Numbered from the stretch's first letter, positions 18,868-27,918 are shown. The stretch is 64,000 bases of DNA from Microbacterium psychrotolerans (GCF_031085295.1 NZ_JAVFWO010000004.1:310001-374000), one strand, 5' to 3'. The notes: generated by a model from the letters alone, not told the origin. Numbers and translations: made by a program.

Positions 18868-19778
18868 CCGTCACGCGCACCATCACGACCGCGGACGCCC
18901 GCGCTGTCCGTCGCGCTGCCCGCGAGGATCGTCGCCCGCTCACGCTGCGGAAGTTCCTGCGCAAGTACGTCGTGGGAATCATCGCGATCGTCCTGTCGAT
19001 CATCGTCTTCATCGTGCCGTTCGCGTTCATCTTCCTCACCGCGGCGAAGAACCCCCAGGAGGCCTCGCTCTTCGAGTTCTCGCTGCCCCAGCAGGGCTGG
19101 TTCCTGTGGGACAACTTCCTCACGGTGCTGCAGACGCGCGACTTCATCATCCTGCGCGCCTTCGTCAACAGCACCGTGCTGACAGTCGTCAGCGTCGCGA
19201 TCATGGTGATCTTCTCGGCGGCGGTGGGCTATGTGCTGCAGCGGCGCAAGTCCCGCTGGAACGCCCTCGTCTACTTCCTCGTCTTCGCGGGGCTCATCGT
19301 GCCGCCGGCCGTGGTTCCGACGATCTGGGTGCTGCAGGGTCTCGGACTCTTCAAGACGATGCCGGGCATGATCCTGATCGAGGCGGCCTTCGGTCTCTCG
19401 TTCTGCATCCTGCTCTTCCGCGCGTTCGTCTCGACGATCCCGCGCGAGCTCGACGAAGCGGCGATCATCGACGGAGCGGGGCCGATGCGGCTGTTCTTCT
19501 CGGTCGTGATGCCGCTGCTGCGCCCCGTGATGATCACGATCATCGTCGTCCAGGCGGTGCGCGTGTTCAACGACTTCACCGGTCCGCTGTACTTCCTGCC
19601 CGGCGATGCCAACGCCACCGTGCAGCTCACCCTCTACAACTTCCAGAGCCAGAACCTGAGCCAGTGGAACCTGCTGTTCATGGACATCCTGCTCATCACG
19701 ATCCCGCCGCTGATCATGTACATCTTCTTCAACCGGCAGATCGTCGCGGGACTGACCAGCGGAGCGGTCAAGGGGTGA
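18864..19778 (+). CDS. Sugar ABC transporter permease (CUT1, MalG-like)
   Basis: The protein has 304 residues. The start at ATG 18864 overlaps the previous stop, and GGTGGA lies upstream. Six helices are visible, from VVGIIAIVLSIIVFIVPFAF near residue 35 to the end. The EAA loop reads EAAIIDGAGPMRLFFSVVMP near residue 205. It ends 12 bases before the convergent nucleotidyltransferase gene, with no hairpin between them, so its transcript may run antisense into that gene. Confidence 0.93.
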   Translation: MTVTRTITTADARAVRRAAREDRRPLTLRKFLRKYVVGIIAIVLSIIVFIVPFAFIFLTAAKNPQEASLFEFSLPQQGWFLWDNFLTVLQTRDFIILRAFVNSTVLTVVSVAIMVIFSAAVGYVLQRRKSRWNALVYFLVFAGLIVPPAVVPTIWVLQGLGLFKTMPGMILIEAAFGLSFCILLFRAFVSTIPRELDEAAIIDGAGPMRLFFSVVMPLLRPVMITIIVVQAVRVFNDFTGPLYFLPGDANATVQLTLYNFQSQNLSQWNLLFMDILLITIPPLIMYIFFNRQIVAGLTSGAVKG

Positions 19779-19790
19779 TGCGCCGTGCGT

Positions 19791-20573
19791 TCACCAGAAC
19801 TCCGCGGGGACGGTCCCGCGGAGCCAGGCGAGCTCGTTGTCGCGGATGAACGTCGACAGCGCGTCGTCGGGGGTGAGACCGTCGCCGAGCCACTCGTCGA
19901 GGATGCGCAGCAGCTCGCGGCCCGACTCGATGCCGGGGTCGTCCACCACCTGACTCCAGCTGTCGACGAACCCGTCGGGAGTCGGCACCGAGTGCACGAG
20001 CTTCGAGATGTACTTCGGCCCAGGAAGCATGACGTGGTTCGCCGCGAGGGCCGCCCGCGCGGCGGCCAAGGCGAGATGGAGCCCGGCGTGGCGGCGGAGG
20101 AATCCGTCGCCGCGCTCGACCGCCTGACGGAGGAAGTAGCCGCCGTACAGCCGCGCCTGCGCGACGTGCGACCGCACGCGCTCGCCCCACACGTCGTCGG
20201 GCAGCGTCGCGATGCTGGCCACCGTCTCGTCGAGCCCCGGCAGGGCGCTCCACGCGATGCGCGCACCGACGAACGACGCACGGGTCGGGTCATCGGCTTT
20301 CTCGACGGCGGTGGCGAGGTACGACGGGCTCGCGAGCTTGATGTCGATGTACGAGCCGGGGTAGTCGAGGTCCCGGCGCTCGACCCAGGCGAAGCGGCCC
20401 CGGGCGGTCTCGGCCGCGAAGCGGTCGTCGTCCACGACGAGGTACACGTCGACGTCGGAGTCCTCGCGCTCCCTTCCCTGCGCGACCGAGCCGACGAGCA
20501 CGACGCCGAGCGCACCCTGTTCGTCCTTCACCGAGTCCACGTAGGCGGTGAGCGCCCGTTCCTGCTGCAGCAT
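19791..20573 (-). CDS. Nucleotidyltransferase-domain protein of unknown substrate
   Basis: The protein has 260 residues. ATG 20573 follows AAGGAG (MLQQERAL); the frame extends upstream but without a site. Near residue 23 the motif GSVAQG, then nine residues later DVDVYLV, gives the GS-x9-DxD pattern of minimal nucleotidyltransferases, which transfer a nucleotide from NTP to a small molecule, RNA or protein. The remaining 200 residues are helical and carry no domain I can name. It sits inside the rhamnose island, divergent from rhaM across the shared operator at 20689. That placement may be chance or may mean rhamnose-linked expression. Confidence 0.65.
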   Translation of the reverse strand: MLQQERALTAYVDSVKDEQGALGVVLVGSVAQGREREDSDVDVYLVVDDDRFAAETARGRFAWVERRDLDYPGSYIDIKLASPSYLATAVEKADDPTRASFVGARIAWSALPGLDETVASIATLPDDVWGERVRSHVAQARLYGGYFLRQAVERGDGFLRRHAGLHLALAAARAALAANHVMLPGPKYISKLVHSVPTPDGFVDSWSQVVDDPGIESGRELLRILDEWLGDGLTPDDALSTFIRDNELAWLRGTVPAEFW

Positions 20574-20659
20574 CCGTGCTCCTTCGCGTCGAATCCGCTC
20601 CCACGCTATCGACACCCGGGCAGCCGGCGCGTGGCATCGGGCGGGAAGCGTTTTCCCAC

Positions 20660-20688
20660 TTGCGGAACCGCGACGGACCAATTACTGT
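20660..20688 (+). promoter_or_regulatory. Promoter of the rhamnose catabolic operon
   Basis: TTGCGG (20660-20665) and TACTGT (20683-20688) are separated by 17 bases. The operator follows with no gap, so a bound repressor would block the start site. Confidence 0.6.
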
Positions 20689-20700
20689 TGAAACGATTCA
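20689..20700. promoter_or_regulatory. LacI-type operator TGAAACGATTCA before rhaM
   Basis: An exact copy of the 12-mer at 16343, abutting the -10 element of the catabolic operon and lying between divergent genes. Confidence 0.72.
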
Positions 20701-20755
20701 TCCTTCGCATGGGTGCTTCCCGCCCGTTCCCCAGCCGTAGAGGAGTGCCCCGCGC

Positions 20756-21172
20756 ATGACGAGCACCACCGCGACGACGCGTGTCTGCTTCCAGCTGCGG
20801 ATCCGTCCTGAACTGCTGGACGAGTACATCGCCCGGCACACCCCGGTCTGGCCCGAGATGCTCGCCGAGATCGCGGCCGCCGGCCGGCGCAACTACTCGC
20901 TCTTCCTCGGCGAGGGCGGGCAGCTGATCGGGTACTACGAGACCGACGACGACGAAGCCGCGCAGACCTATCTCGCTGGCTCCGAGGTCGCCGCGCGCTG
21001 GGAGGCGGAGATGGGCCGCTTCTTCATCGGGCTCGACGGCCGTCCCGACCAGGCCGCCACAGCCCTCACCGAGATCTTCAACCTGCACGATCAGCTCACC
21101 GCCGCACGCGGCGCGGCGACCGAGCCCCCTCCCCACACCGACCCCGTCCACGAAGAAGGCACCGCATCATGA
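20756..21172 (+). CDS. rhaM: L-rhamnose mutarotase
   Basis: The protein has 138 residues and interconverts the alpha and beta anomers of L-rhamnose, supplying the form that the isomerase uses. The family pattern is visible: CFQLRIRPELLDEY, then HTPVWPEM near residue 30, YSLF near 48, and FNLH near the end of the core. Typical members have about 104 residues; this one carries about 25 extra Ala/Pro-rich residues at the C terminus. Its stop overlaps the rhaI start (ATGA), so it is the first gene of a coupled operon driven from the promoter and operator at 20660-20700. Confidence 0.9.
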   Translation: MTSTTATTRVCFQLRIRPELLDEYIARHTPVWPEMLAEIAAAGRRNYSLFLGEGGQLIGYYETDDDEAAQTYLAGSEVAARWEAEMGRFFIGLDGRPDQAATALTEIFNLHDQLTAARGAATEPPPHTDPVHEEGTAS

Positions 21173-22335
21173 CGACGCTGTCACCTGACATCCTGTCCAC
21201 CCTCGAAGGCCAGGGCATCGAGCTGCCCAGCTGGGCGTTCGGCAATTCCGGCACGCGCTTCCGCGTCTTCACGACCCCCGGCACGCCGCGCGACCCGTAC
21301 GAGAAGATCGCGGACGCCGCGCAGGTCAACGCGTACACGAAGCTCGCGCCGAGCGTGGCCCTGCACATCCCGTGGGACAAGGTCGACGACTACGCCGACC
21401 TGCGCCGCCACGCCGAGGACCTCGGCGTGAGCCTCGGCACCATCAACTCGAACACCTTCCAGGACGAGGACTACAAGTTCGGGGCGCTCACCCACCACGA
21501 CGACCGCATCCGCAACAAGGCGATCGACCACCACCTCGAGTGCATCGACATCATGGATGCCACGGGCTCGCGCGACCTGAAGATCTGGCTCGCCGAGGGG
21601 TCGAACTACCCGGGGCAGGCCGACATCCGTGCGCGTCAGGACCGCCTCCAGGACTCGCTGCAGAAGATCTACGACCGTCTGTCGGACGAGCAGCGACTCG
21701 TGCTCGAGTACAAGTTCTTCGAGCCGGCGTTCTACCACACCGACGTTCCGGACTGGGGCACCTCGTACGCTCAGGTCGCGTCGCTCGGCGACAAGGCGAT
21801 GGTCTGCCTCGACACCGGCCACCACGCGCCGGGTACCAACATCGAGTTCATCGTCATGCAGCTGCTGCGCCTCGGAAAGCTCGGCTCGTTCGACTTCAAC
21901 TCCCGCTTCTACGCCGACGACGACCTCATCGTCGGGGCGGCCGACCCGTTCCAGCTGTTCCGCATCATCTTCGAGGTGGTGCGCGGAGGCGGGCTGAACA
22001 ACCCCGACGTGGCGTTCATGCTCGACCAGTGCCACAACGTCGAGGACAAGATCCCCGGTCAGATCCGCTCGGTGCTGAACGTGCAGGAGATGACCGCTCG
22101 CGCCCTCCTCGTGGACCGCGACGCCCTGGCCGCGGCGCAGCAGGCGAACGACGTGCTCGGCGCCAACGCCGTGTTCATGGACGCCTTCTACACCGACGTC
22201 CGGCCTGCCCTCGCCGAGTGGCGCGAGTCGCGCGGACTCGCGGCCGACCCGATGGCCGCGTATGCGGCATCCGGCTACCAGCAGCAGATCGCCGCGGACC
22301 GCGTCGGCGGCACGCAGGCCGGCTGGGGCGCGTAA
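21169..22335 (+). CDS. rhaI: L-rhamnose isomerase
   Basis: The protein has 388 residues and converts L-rhamnose to L-rhamnulose in the cytoplasm. It is of the RhaI type found in actinobacteria and Pseudomonas rather than E. coli RhaA. A xylose-isomerase-like barrel is indicated by the metal-site segments VLEYKFFEPAFYH, CLDTGHHAPGTNIE and FDFNSRFYADDD, which supply Glu, Asp and His ligands. The start overlaps the rhaM stop by four bases. A strong hairpin follows at 22352-22386 before the next gene. Confidence 0.95.
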   Translation: MTTLSPDILSTLEGQGIELPSWAFGNSGTRFRVFTTPGTPRDPYEKIADAAQVNAYTKLAPSVALHIPWDKVDDYADLRRHAEDLGVSLGTINSNTFQDEDYKFGALTHHDDRIRNKAIDHHLECIDIMDATGSRDLKIWLAEGSNYPGQADIRARQDRLQDSLQKIYDRLSDEQRLVLEYKFFEPAFYHTDVPDWGTSYAQVASLGDKAMVCLDTGHHAPGTNIEFIVMQLLRLGKLGSFDFNSRFYADDDLIVGAADPFQLFRIIFEVVRGGGLNNPDVAFMLDQCHNVEDKIPGQIRSVLNVQEMTARALLVDRDALAAAQQANDVLGANAVFMDAFYTDVRPALAEWRESRGLAADPMAAYAASGYQQQIAADRVGGTQAGWGA

Positions 22336-22351
22336 GCCCCGCACAGACCCA

Positions 22352-22386
22352 CCGGGGGTGCGGGATGCCGATCCCCGCACCCCCGG
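22352..22386 (+). terminator. Strong intra-operon hairpin after rhaI
   Basis: CCGGGGGTGCGGG (22352-22364) is perfectly complementary to 22374-22386, with a 9-base loop and a further A-T pair outside. No T-run follows, so it may act as a partial terminator or an RNA processing barrier that separates rhaM-rhaI from the later genes. Confidence 0.6.
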
Positions 22387-22438
22387 TGCACCACCTCGAT
22401 CCCGGCACTGCTGCCGGGTCCGGACCCGAAGGATCCAG

Positions 22439-23326
22439 ATGAGCGAGCCCTACTCCGCCGCCGACGGCCTCGTGCGCGTCTACCCTGCCCGCGAGCCCAA
22501 CGGCACCGGCCTGGTGTGGGCGCACGGCGGTGCGTTCGCATTCGGTGACCTCGACATGCCCGAGTCCGATTGGGTCGCCGAGCAACTCGCGGCCCGCGGC
22601 ACGACGGTCGTCTCGGTCGACTATCGCCTCGCCCCCGTTCCGGACGGGTGGGATGCCGCCGGCCGGACGGGCGGCGGAGACCACTACCCCGCGGCATCCG
22701 ACGACATGCTCACGGCGTGGGCGTGGGTCGTCGACAATGCCGGCCGCCTGCGCATCGACCGCGAGCGCCTGGCGATCGGCGGCACCAGCGCCGGCGGCAA
22801 CCTCGCCGCCGGGGCCACGCTCCGGCTCATCGAGCAGCGGTCGACGACGCGTCCCGCGCTCGTGCTGCTCGCCTATCCCACGCTGCTGGCGGTCCAGCCG
22901 GCGCCGGACGGATCACTGCGCGCCGCGCTGGACGCCCAGCCCGAGGCCGACCGGTTCCGTCCGGAGATGATCCGCGCGATGTACGAGAACTTCCTGGGCG
23001 GCCCGACCGACGACGCGCCCCTCGCGGCGATCCCCGGGAACGCCCGCCCCGACGACCTCGTGGAGTTCCCGCCCACACTCATGGTCAACGGCGACGTCGA
23101 CGAGCTCCGCGTCTCCGGTGAAGTGTTCGCCGCGTCGCTGCAGGCCGCCGGCCGTGCGATCGAGGTCGTGACCGAGCCGGGCACCGATCACGGTCATCTG
23201 AACCGGCCGCAGGAGCCCGCAGCATCCGTCACCCTCGACCGCTTCGCGACCCGCCTCGCCTCCCTGTCCCTCGCCGGTGCCCGCCCCACGGCGACACCCG
23301 CCTCCGCCCCGGCTCCACTCGCCTGA
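22439..23326 (+). CDS. Alpha/beta hydrolase (HSL/acetyl-esterase-like)
   Basis: The protein has 295 residues and starts at ATG 22439 after GAAGGA. It has the features of the hormone-sensitive-lipase group: the oxyanion motif HGGAFAFGD near residue 23, the nucleophile elbow GGTSAGGN near 115, an acid in NGDVDELR near 222, and His in TDHGHLN near 248. No signal peptide is present. It lies between rhaI and rhaEW, so it probably removes an acyl group from imported rhamnose or rhamnosides, or opens a lactone. That role is inferred only from context. Confidence 0.82.
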   Translation: MSEPYSAADGLVRVYPAREPNGTGLVWAHGGAFAFGDLDMPESDWVAEQLAARGTTVVSVDYRLAPVPDGWDAAGRTGGGDHYPAASDDMLTAWAWVVDNAGRLRIDRERLAIGGTSAGGNLAAGATLRLIEQRSTTRPALVLLAYPTLLAVQPAPDGSLRAALDAQPEADRFRPEMIRAMYENFLGGPTDDAPLAAIPGNARPDDLVEFPPTLMVNGDVDELRVSGEVFAASLQAAGRAIEVVTEPGTDHGHLNRPQEPAASVTLDRFATRLASLSLAGARPTATPASAPAPLA

Positions 23327-23358
23327 GCGACACCAGCCACCCCCGAAGGAATCACGAC

Positions 23359-25395
23359 ATGACCAACCCGGCCGTCTCCGACCTGATCACCCGGTCCAAT
23401 CGCCTCGGCGCCGACCCGAAGAACACGAACTACGCCGGCGGCAACACGTCGGCGAAGGGCACCGAGACCGACCCGGTCACCGGCGAGCCCGTCGAGCTGC
23501 TGTGGGTCAAGGGCTCGGGCGGCGACCTCGGCACGCTGAAGGAGTCGGGGCTCGCGGTGCTGCGCCTGGACCGCATGCGCGCGCTCGTGGACGTCTACCC
23601 CGGCGTCGAGCGCGAGGACGAGATGGTCGCCGCGTTCGACTACTGCCTGCACGGCAAGGGCGGCGCCGCGCCGTCGATCGACACCGCGATGCACGGCCTG
23701 GTCGACGCCGCGCACGTCGACCATCTGCATCCCGACTCGGGCATCGCCATCGCGACCGCGGCCGACGGCGAGGAGCTCACCGCGAAGATCTTCGGCGAGA
23801 AGGTCGTGTGGGTGCCGTGGCGCCGCCCCGGCTTCCAGCTGGGCCTAGACATCGCCGACATCAAGGCGAAGAACCCGCAGGCCATCGGCTGCATCCTCGG
23901 CGGCCACGGCATCACGGCGTGGGGCGACACCTCCGACGAGGCCGAGCAGAACTCGCTGTGGATCATCACGACCGCCGCCGACTACATCGCCGCGAACGGC
24001 AAGGCCGACCCGTTCGGAGGAGTTCGTGCCGGCTTCGAGGCATTGCCCGAGACCGAGCGCCGCGCCAAGGCCGCCGCGCTCGCGCCGACGATCCGCGGCC
24101 TGGCGTCGACCGACAAGCCGATGGTCGGCCACTTCACCGACGCGCCCGAGGTCCTGGACTTCCTCGCGTCCGAGAAGGCGCCCGCCCTCGCGGCGCTCGG
24201 CACCAGCTGCCCCGACCACTTCCTGCGCACCAAGGTCAAGCCGCTCATCCTCGACCTGCCGGCCGACGCGAGCATCGAGGGCTCCGTCGCGCGGCTGACC
24301 GAGCTGCACGAGGCGTACCGCGCGGACTACCAGGCGTACTACGACGCGCACGCGACCGCGGAGAGCCCGGCGATCCGCGGCGCCGACCCGCTCATCGTGC
24401 TGATCCCGGGCGTGGGGATGTTCTCGTACGGCGCGAACAAGCAGACCGCCCGGGTGGCGGGCGAGTTCTACGTCAACGCGATCAACGTGATGCGCGGCGC
24501 CGAGGCGCTGTCGACCTACTCCCCCATCTCCGACGCCGAGAAGTTCCGCATCGAATACTGGGCGCTCGAAGAGGCGAAGCTGCTGCGCTCGCCGAAGCCC
24601 AAGACGCACCAGGGCCGCATCGCGCTCGTCACGGGCGCGGCATCCGGCATCGGCAAGGCCATCGCGACCCGCCTCGCCGCCGAGGGCGCGTGCGTCGTCA
24701 TCGCCGACCTCGACCTCGAGAAGGCGCAGGCCGCTGCGGCGGAGCTCGGAAACGCGGATGTCGCCATCGGCGTCGCCGCCAACGTGGCCGACGCCGACGC
24801 GATCCAGGCCGCGTTCGACGCCGCCGTGCTCGCATTCGGCGGCGTCGACCTCGTCGTCAACAACGCCGGGTTGTCGCTGTCGAAGCCGCTGCTGGAGACC
24901 ACCGAGAAGGACTGGGACCTGCAGCACGACGTGATGGCGAAGGGCTCGTTCCTCGTCTCGAAGGCCGCCGCGAAGATCCTCATCGAGCAGAAGCTCGGCG
25001 GGGACGTGATCTACATCTCGTCGAAGAACTCCGTCTTCGCCGGCCCGAACAACATCGCGTACTCGGCGACCAAGGCCGACCAGGCCCACCAGGTGCGTCT
25101 GCTCGCGGTCGAGCTCGGCGAACACGGCGTGCGCGTCAACGGCATCAACCCCGACGGGGTCGTGCGCGGCTCCGGCATCTTCGCCTCCGGCTGGGGCGCC
25201 AACCGCGCCGCCACCTACGGCGTGAAGGAAGAGGACCTCGGCCAGTTCTACGCGAACCGCACCATCCTCAAGCGCGAGGTCGTGCCCGAGAACGTCGCCG
25301 ACGCGGTGTTCGTGCTGACCGGCCCCGAGCTGAGCCGCACCACGGGCCTGCACATCCCGGTCGACTCCGGCGTCGCGGCCGCGTTCCTGCGATGA
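23359..25395 (+). CDS. rhaEW: Bifunctional rhamnulose-1-phosphate aldolase/lactaldehyde dehydrogenase
   Basis: The protein has 678 residues and joins two enzymes. Residues 1 to about 400 form a class II aldolase/adducin domain with the zinc-site segments HVDHLHPDS and GGHGITAWG, which split L-rhamnulose 1-phosphate into DHAP and L-lactaldehyde. Residues from about 420 form a short-chain dehydrogenase with VTGAASGIGKA, NNAG, Ser in YISSKNS and the YSATK motif, which oxidises lactaldehyde to lactate with NAD. This fusion is the known actinobacterial and Bacillus form. The ATG follows GAAGGA, 32 bases after the hydrolase gene. Confidence 0.94.
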   Translation: MTNPAVSDLITRSNRLGADPKNTNYAGGNTSAKGTETDPVTGEPVELLWVKGSGGDLGTLKESGLAVLRLDRMRALVDVYPGVEREDEMVAAFDYCLHGKGGAAPSIDTAMHGLVDAAHVDHLHPDSGIAIATAADGEELTAKIFGEKVVWVPWRRPGFQLGLDIADIKAKNPQAIGCILGGHGITAWGDTSDEAEQNSLWIITTAADYIAANGKADPFGGVRAGFEALPETERRAKAAALAPTIRGLASTDKPMVGHFTDAPEVLDFLASEKAPALAALGTSCPDHFLRTKVKPLILDLPADASIEGSVARLTELHEAYRADYQAYYDAHATAESPAIRGADPLIVLIPGVGMFSYGANKQTARVAGEFYVNAINVMRGAEALSTYSPISDAEKFRIEYWALEEAKLLRSPKPKTHQGRIALVTGAASGIGKAIATRLAAEGACVVIADLDLEKAQAAAAELGNADVAIGVAANVADADAIQAAFDAAVLAFGGVDLVVNNAGLSLSKPLLETTEKDWDLQHDVMAKGSFLVSKAAAKILIEQKLGGDVIYISSKNSVFAGPNNIAYSATKADQAHQVRLLAVELGEHGVRVNGINPDGVVRGSGIFASGWGANRAATYGVKEEDLGQFYANRTILKREVVPENVADAVFVLTGPELSRTTGLHIPVDSGVAAAFLR

Positions 25396-25504
25396 CCGCC
25401 GCGGCCGGCGCCAGAGCGCGAGCGCGCCACCTTCCTGCGACCGCGGCTTCGGCCGACGCCGCACGCGCAGCGAAGTGCAGTGGTCGCACATGCGGGAGCC
25501 CGCG

Positions 25505-26920
25505 GTGACCGGCGGGGTCGTCGCAGCGGTCGACCTCGGCGCGACCAGCGGGCGCGTCATGCTCGGCTACGTCGGCGACGGGATGCTGCGCCTCGAGCAG
25601 GTCGCGCGGTTCCCGAACGGCCCCGTGCCGGGACCGGACGGCCTACACTGGGACTTCTCGGCGCTCTACCGACACATCGTCGATGGCCTCACCGAGGCGC
25701 TGCGGCGTGAGCCCGGCATCGCGAGCATCGGCATCGACTCGTGGGCCGTGGACTACGGTCTCGTCCACGGTGGCGAACTGCTCGGCGAACCGTTCCACTA
25801 CCGCGACGAGCGCACCGCGCGGGGCGTCGGGTCGGTGCACGGCGAGGCGCCGTTCGCGGAGCTGTACCGCCGCAACGGCCTGCAGTTCCTGCCGTTCAAC
25901 ACCCTGTACCAGTACGCGGTCGAAGCGCGCCTCGCCGACGCCGACGTGGCGCTCCTCATCCCCGACCTCGTCGCGTTCCTGTTGACCGGCGCGCGGTTCG
26001 CGGAGCGGACGAACGCCTCCACGACCGGCCTGGTGGACGTCCGCACCGGCGACTGGGACCTGGAGCTCGCCGCACGACTCGGCATTCCGGCATCCGTGCT
26101 CCCGCCCCTCGTGGACCCGGGTGCGACACTGGGCACGCTGCACGGCGAGGCTCGCGAGCGCATCGGGGCCCCGCTCCAGGTGATCGCGGTCGGCTCGCAC
26201 GACACGGCCTCAGCCGTCGTGGCCGTGCCTCTCAGCACCCCCGACGCCGCCTACATCTCCTGCGGCACGTGGGGCCTGGTGGGCGTGGAGCTCGACGAGC
26301 CCGTCGTGAGCGACGCAGCGCGCGAGGCGAACTTCACGAACGAGGGCGGCGTCGACGGGCGCGTCCGGTTCCTCCACAACGTGACGGGGCTGTGGCTGCT
26401 CAGCGAGGCCGTCCGCACGTGGGAGGCCGAAGACGGCGCGACGATCGATCTTCCGGCATTGCTGGATGCCGCAGCCGCCGTCACCGGTGACATCCCCCTG
26501 TTCGACGCCGACGATCCGCGCCTGTCGGCGCCGGGCGACATGCCGGCCCGCATCGCGGCCGTCCTCGACGAGGCGGGCGCAACAGTGCCCGCGACCCGGG
26601 AGGCGTTCGCGCGGACGATCGTGGAGAGCATCGCACAGGCGTTCGCCGACGCCGTCGCCACCGCCGGCCGGCTCACCGGCCGCGACATCGACGTCGTCCA
26701 CATCGTGGGCGGCGGAGCCCTCAACCGGCTGCTCTGCCAGGCGACCGCCGACCGCTCGGGTCTCCCCGTGCTCGCGGGACCGGTCGAGGCGACCGCGCTC
26801 GGCAACGTCCTCGTGCAGGCACGCGCGCACGGCTGGTTCGGCCCCGATGCGACCCTGGAGGACCTGCGGCGCGTGGTCGCGGCATCCGTTTCTCCCGAGC
26901 GGTACGAGCCGCGCTCGTGA
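25505..26920 (+). CDS. rhaB: Rhamnulokinase
   Basis: The protein has about 471 residues and phosphorylates L-rhamnulose with ATP to L-rhamnulose 1-phosphate. It is an FGGY-type kinase: the N-terminal phosphate loop reads VDLGATSGRVM, the sugar-side residues lie in SWAVDYGLV, and the C-terminal nucleotide segments are YISCGTWGLVG and VGGGALNRLLCQ. I prefer GTG 25505 because GGGAG stands six bases before it; in-frame ATGs at 25490 and 25475 lack a site. The last codon overlaps the next start (GTGA), so translation is coupled. The 110 bases before it hold only GC-rich spacer. Confidence 0.92.
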   Translation: MTGGVVAAVDLGATSGRVMLGYVGDGMLRLEQVARFPNGPVPGPDGLHWDFSALYRHIVDGLTEALRREPGIASIGIDSWAVDYGLVHGGELLGEPFHYRDERTARGVGSVHGEAPFAELYRRNGLQFLPFNTLYQYAVEARLADADVALLIPDLVAFLLTGARFAERTNASTTGLVDVRTGDWDLELAARLGIPASVLPPLVDPGATLGTLHGEARERIGAPLQVIAVGSHDTASAVVAVPLSTPDAAYISCGTWGLVGVELDEPVVSDAAREANFTNEGGVDGRVRFLHNVTGLWLLSEAVRTWEAEDGATIDLPALLDAAAAVTGDIPLFDADDPRLSAPGDMPARIAAVLDEAGATVPATREAFARTIVESIAQAFADAVATAGRLTGRDIDVVHIVGGGALNRLLCQATADRSGLPVLAGPVEATALGNVLVQARAHGWFGPDATLEDLRRVVAASVSPERYEPRS

Positions 26921-27906
26921 CCGGCTATGGCGCGGCGTTCGACTGGGCGCGACGGCACGTCGAAGCCGGGCGTCTGCCGACGGCGGTGGTGGGCGTCGCG
27001 ACGGCCGCCGGGGTCGCCGCGCTCGACGCGTTCGGGGCGACCGACGGCCGGACCGCCCGGGTCGACGACCCGTACTGGCTGTTCTCGATCACGAAGGTGC
27101 TGACGGGCCTGACCGCCGCCCGCGCGATCGAGCGCGGCCTGCTCACGACCGAGACACCGCTCGCCGCCGCCGTTCCCGAGTTCGCGAGCGGGCGCGAGGA
27201 CGTGGTGCGCCTGCGCCACCTCGTGAGCCACACGTCCGGCATCCGCGAGCCGACGCTCGATCCCGCCGAGGGCCTTCGCGCCGCCTTGCGCGCGCCCGGC
27301 CGGGACTTCGCCGCGGGCACCGCCTCGCGGTACTCGACCGTGGCGTTCCAGGGCATCGCCGAACTGGTGCGGCACACCACAGGACAGGATTGGGATGCCG
27401 ACGTCGCGGTGTGGGCTCCCGCGCTCGGCGCGAACGGGTTCACCTTGGATCCCGCCGTCGATCCGCATGCCGTGGTCGACGCCGAGCGCCTGGGGCTCGA
27501 CATGCGCGGGTTCGCGAGCCACCGCAATCCCGGCGCCGGGATGATCGGCACGGCTGCCGACCTGCTCGCCCTCGGGACGGCTCTGCTGCGCATCGGCGAG
27601 GGCGAGGCCGGAGGCGTCGTGCAGCCGCCGACGCTTGCGATGATGCGTCGCCCTCTCACCGGCGACATCCCGCGGCTCGAGCCCTATCCCGCCGGGCGCG
27701 GGCAGGACTGGGGCCTCACGTTCAACCTGCGCACGCGCGCTCCCGGCCTCATCGACCGCGACGTGTTCGGCCACGCCGGCTGGGCGGGCACCGAGTTCTG
27801 GGTGCATCCGACCGCGGGTGTCGCCTACGTGCTGCTCACGAATGCGGCCGAGCGGCCCGGCGTCGATGTCGACGAGCTCGACAACGCGGTGGTGGCAGGC
27901 GTCTGA
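26917..27906 (+). CDS. Serine hydrolase of the beta-lactamase/penicillin-binding fold
   Basis: The protein has 329 residues with a GTG start overlapping the rhaB stop. The class C beta-lactamase-like triad is present: Ser in FSITK near residue 58 (SxxK), Tyr in RYSTVAF near 138 (YxT in place of YxN), and HAG near 288 in place of KTG. Such proteins are often esterases or peptidases. It lacks a signal peptide. As the last gene of the rhamnose operon it may deacylate a rhamnose-bearing compound. A direct role in beta-lactam resistance is unlikely, because the protein appears cytoplasmic. Confidence 0.82.
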   Translation: MTGYGAAFDWARRHVEAGRLPTAVVGVATAAGVAALDAFGATDGRTARVDDPYWLFSITKVLTGLTAARAIERGLLTTETPLAAAVPEFASGREDVVRLRHLVSHTSGIREPTLDPAEGLRAALRAPGRDFAAGTASRYSTVAFQGIAELVRHTTGQDWDADVAVWAPALGANGFTLDPAVDPHAVVDAERLGLDMRGFASHRNPGAGMIGTAADLLALGTALLRIGEGEAGGVVQPPTLAMMRRPLTGDIPRLEPYPAGRGQDWGLTFNLRTRAPGLIDRDVFGHAGWAGTEFWVHPTAGVAYVLLTNAAERPGVDVDELDNAVVAGV

Positions 27907-27918
27907 CGGCGCCGGCGC

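Noticed and set aside
26917-27906. Beta-lactamase conferring resistance
   Set aside because: No signal peptide, altered YxN and KTG motifs, and position in a rhamnose operon point to an esterase-like enzyme.
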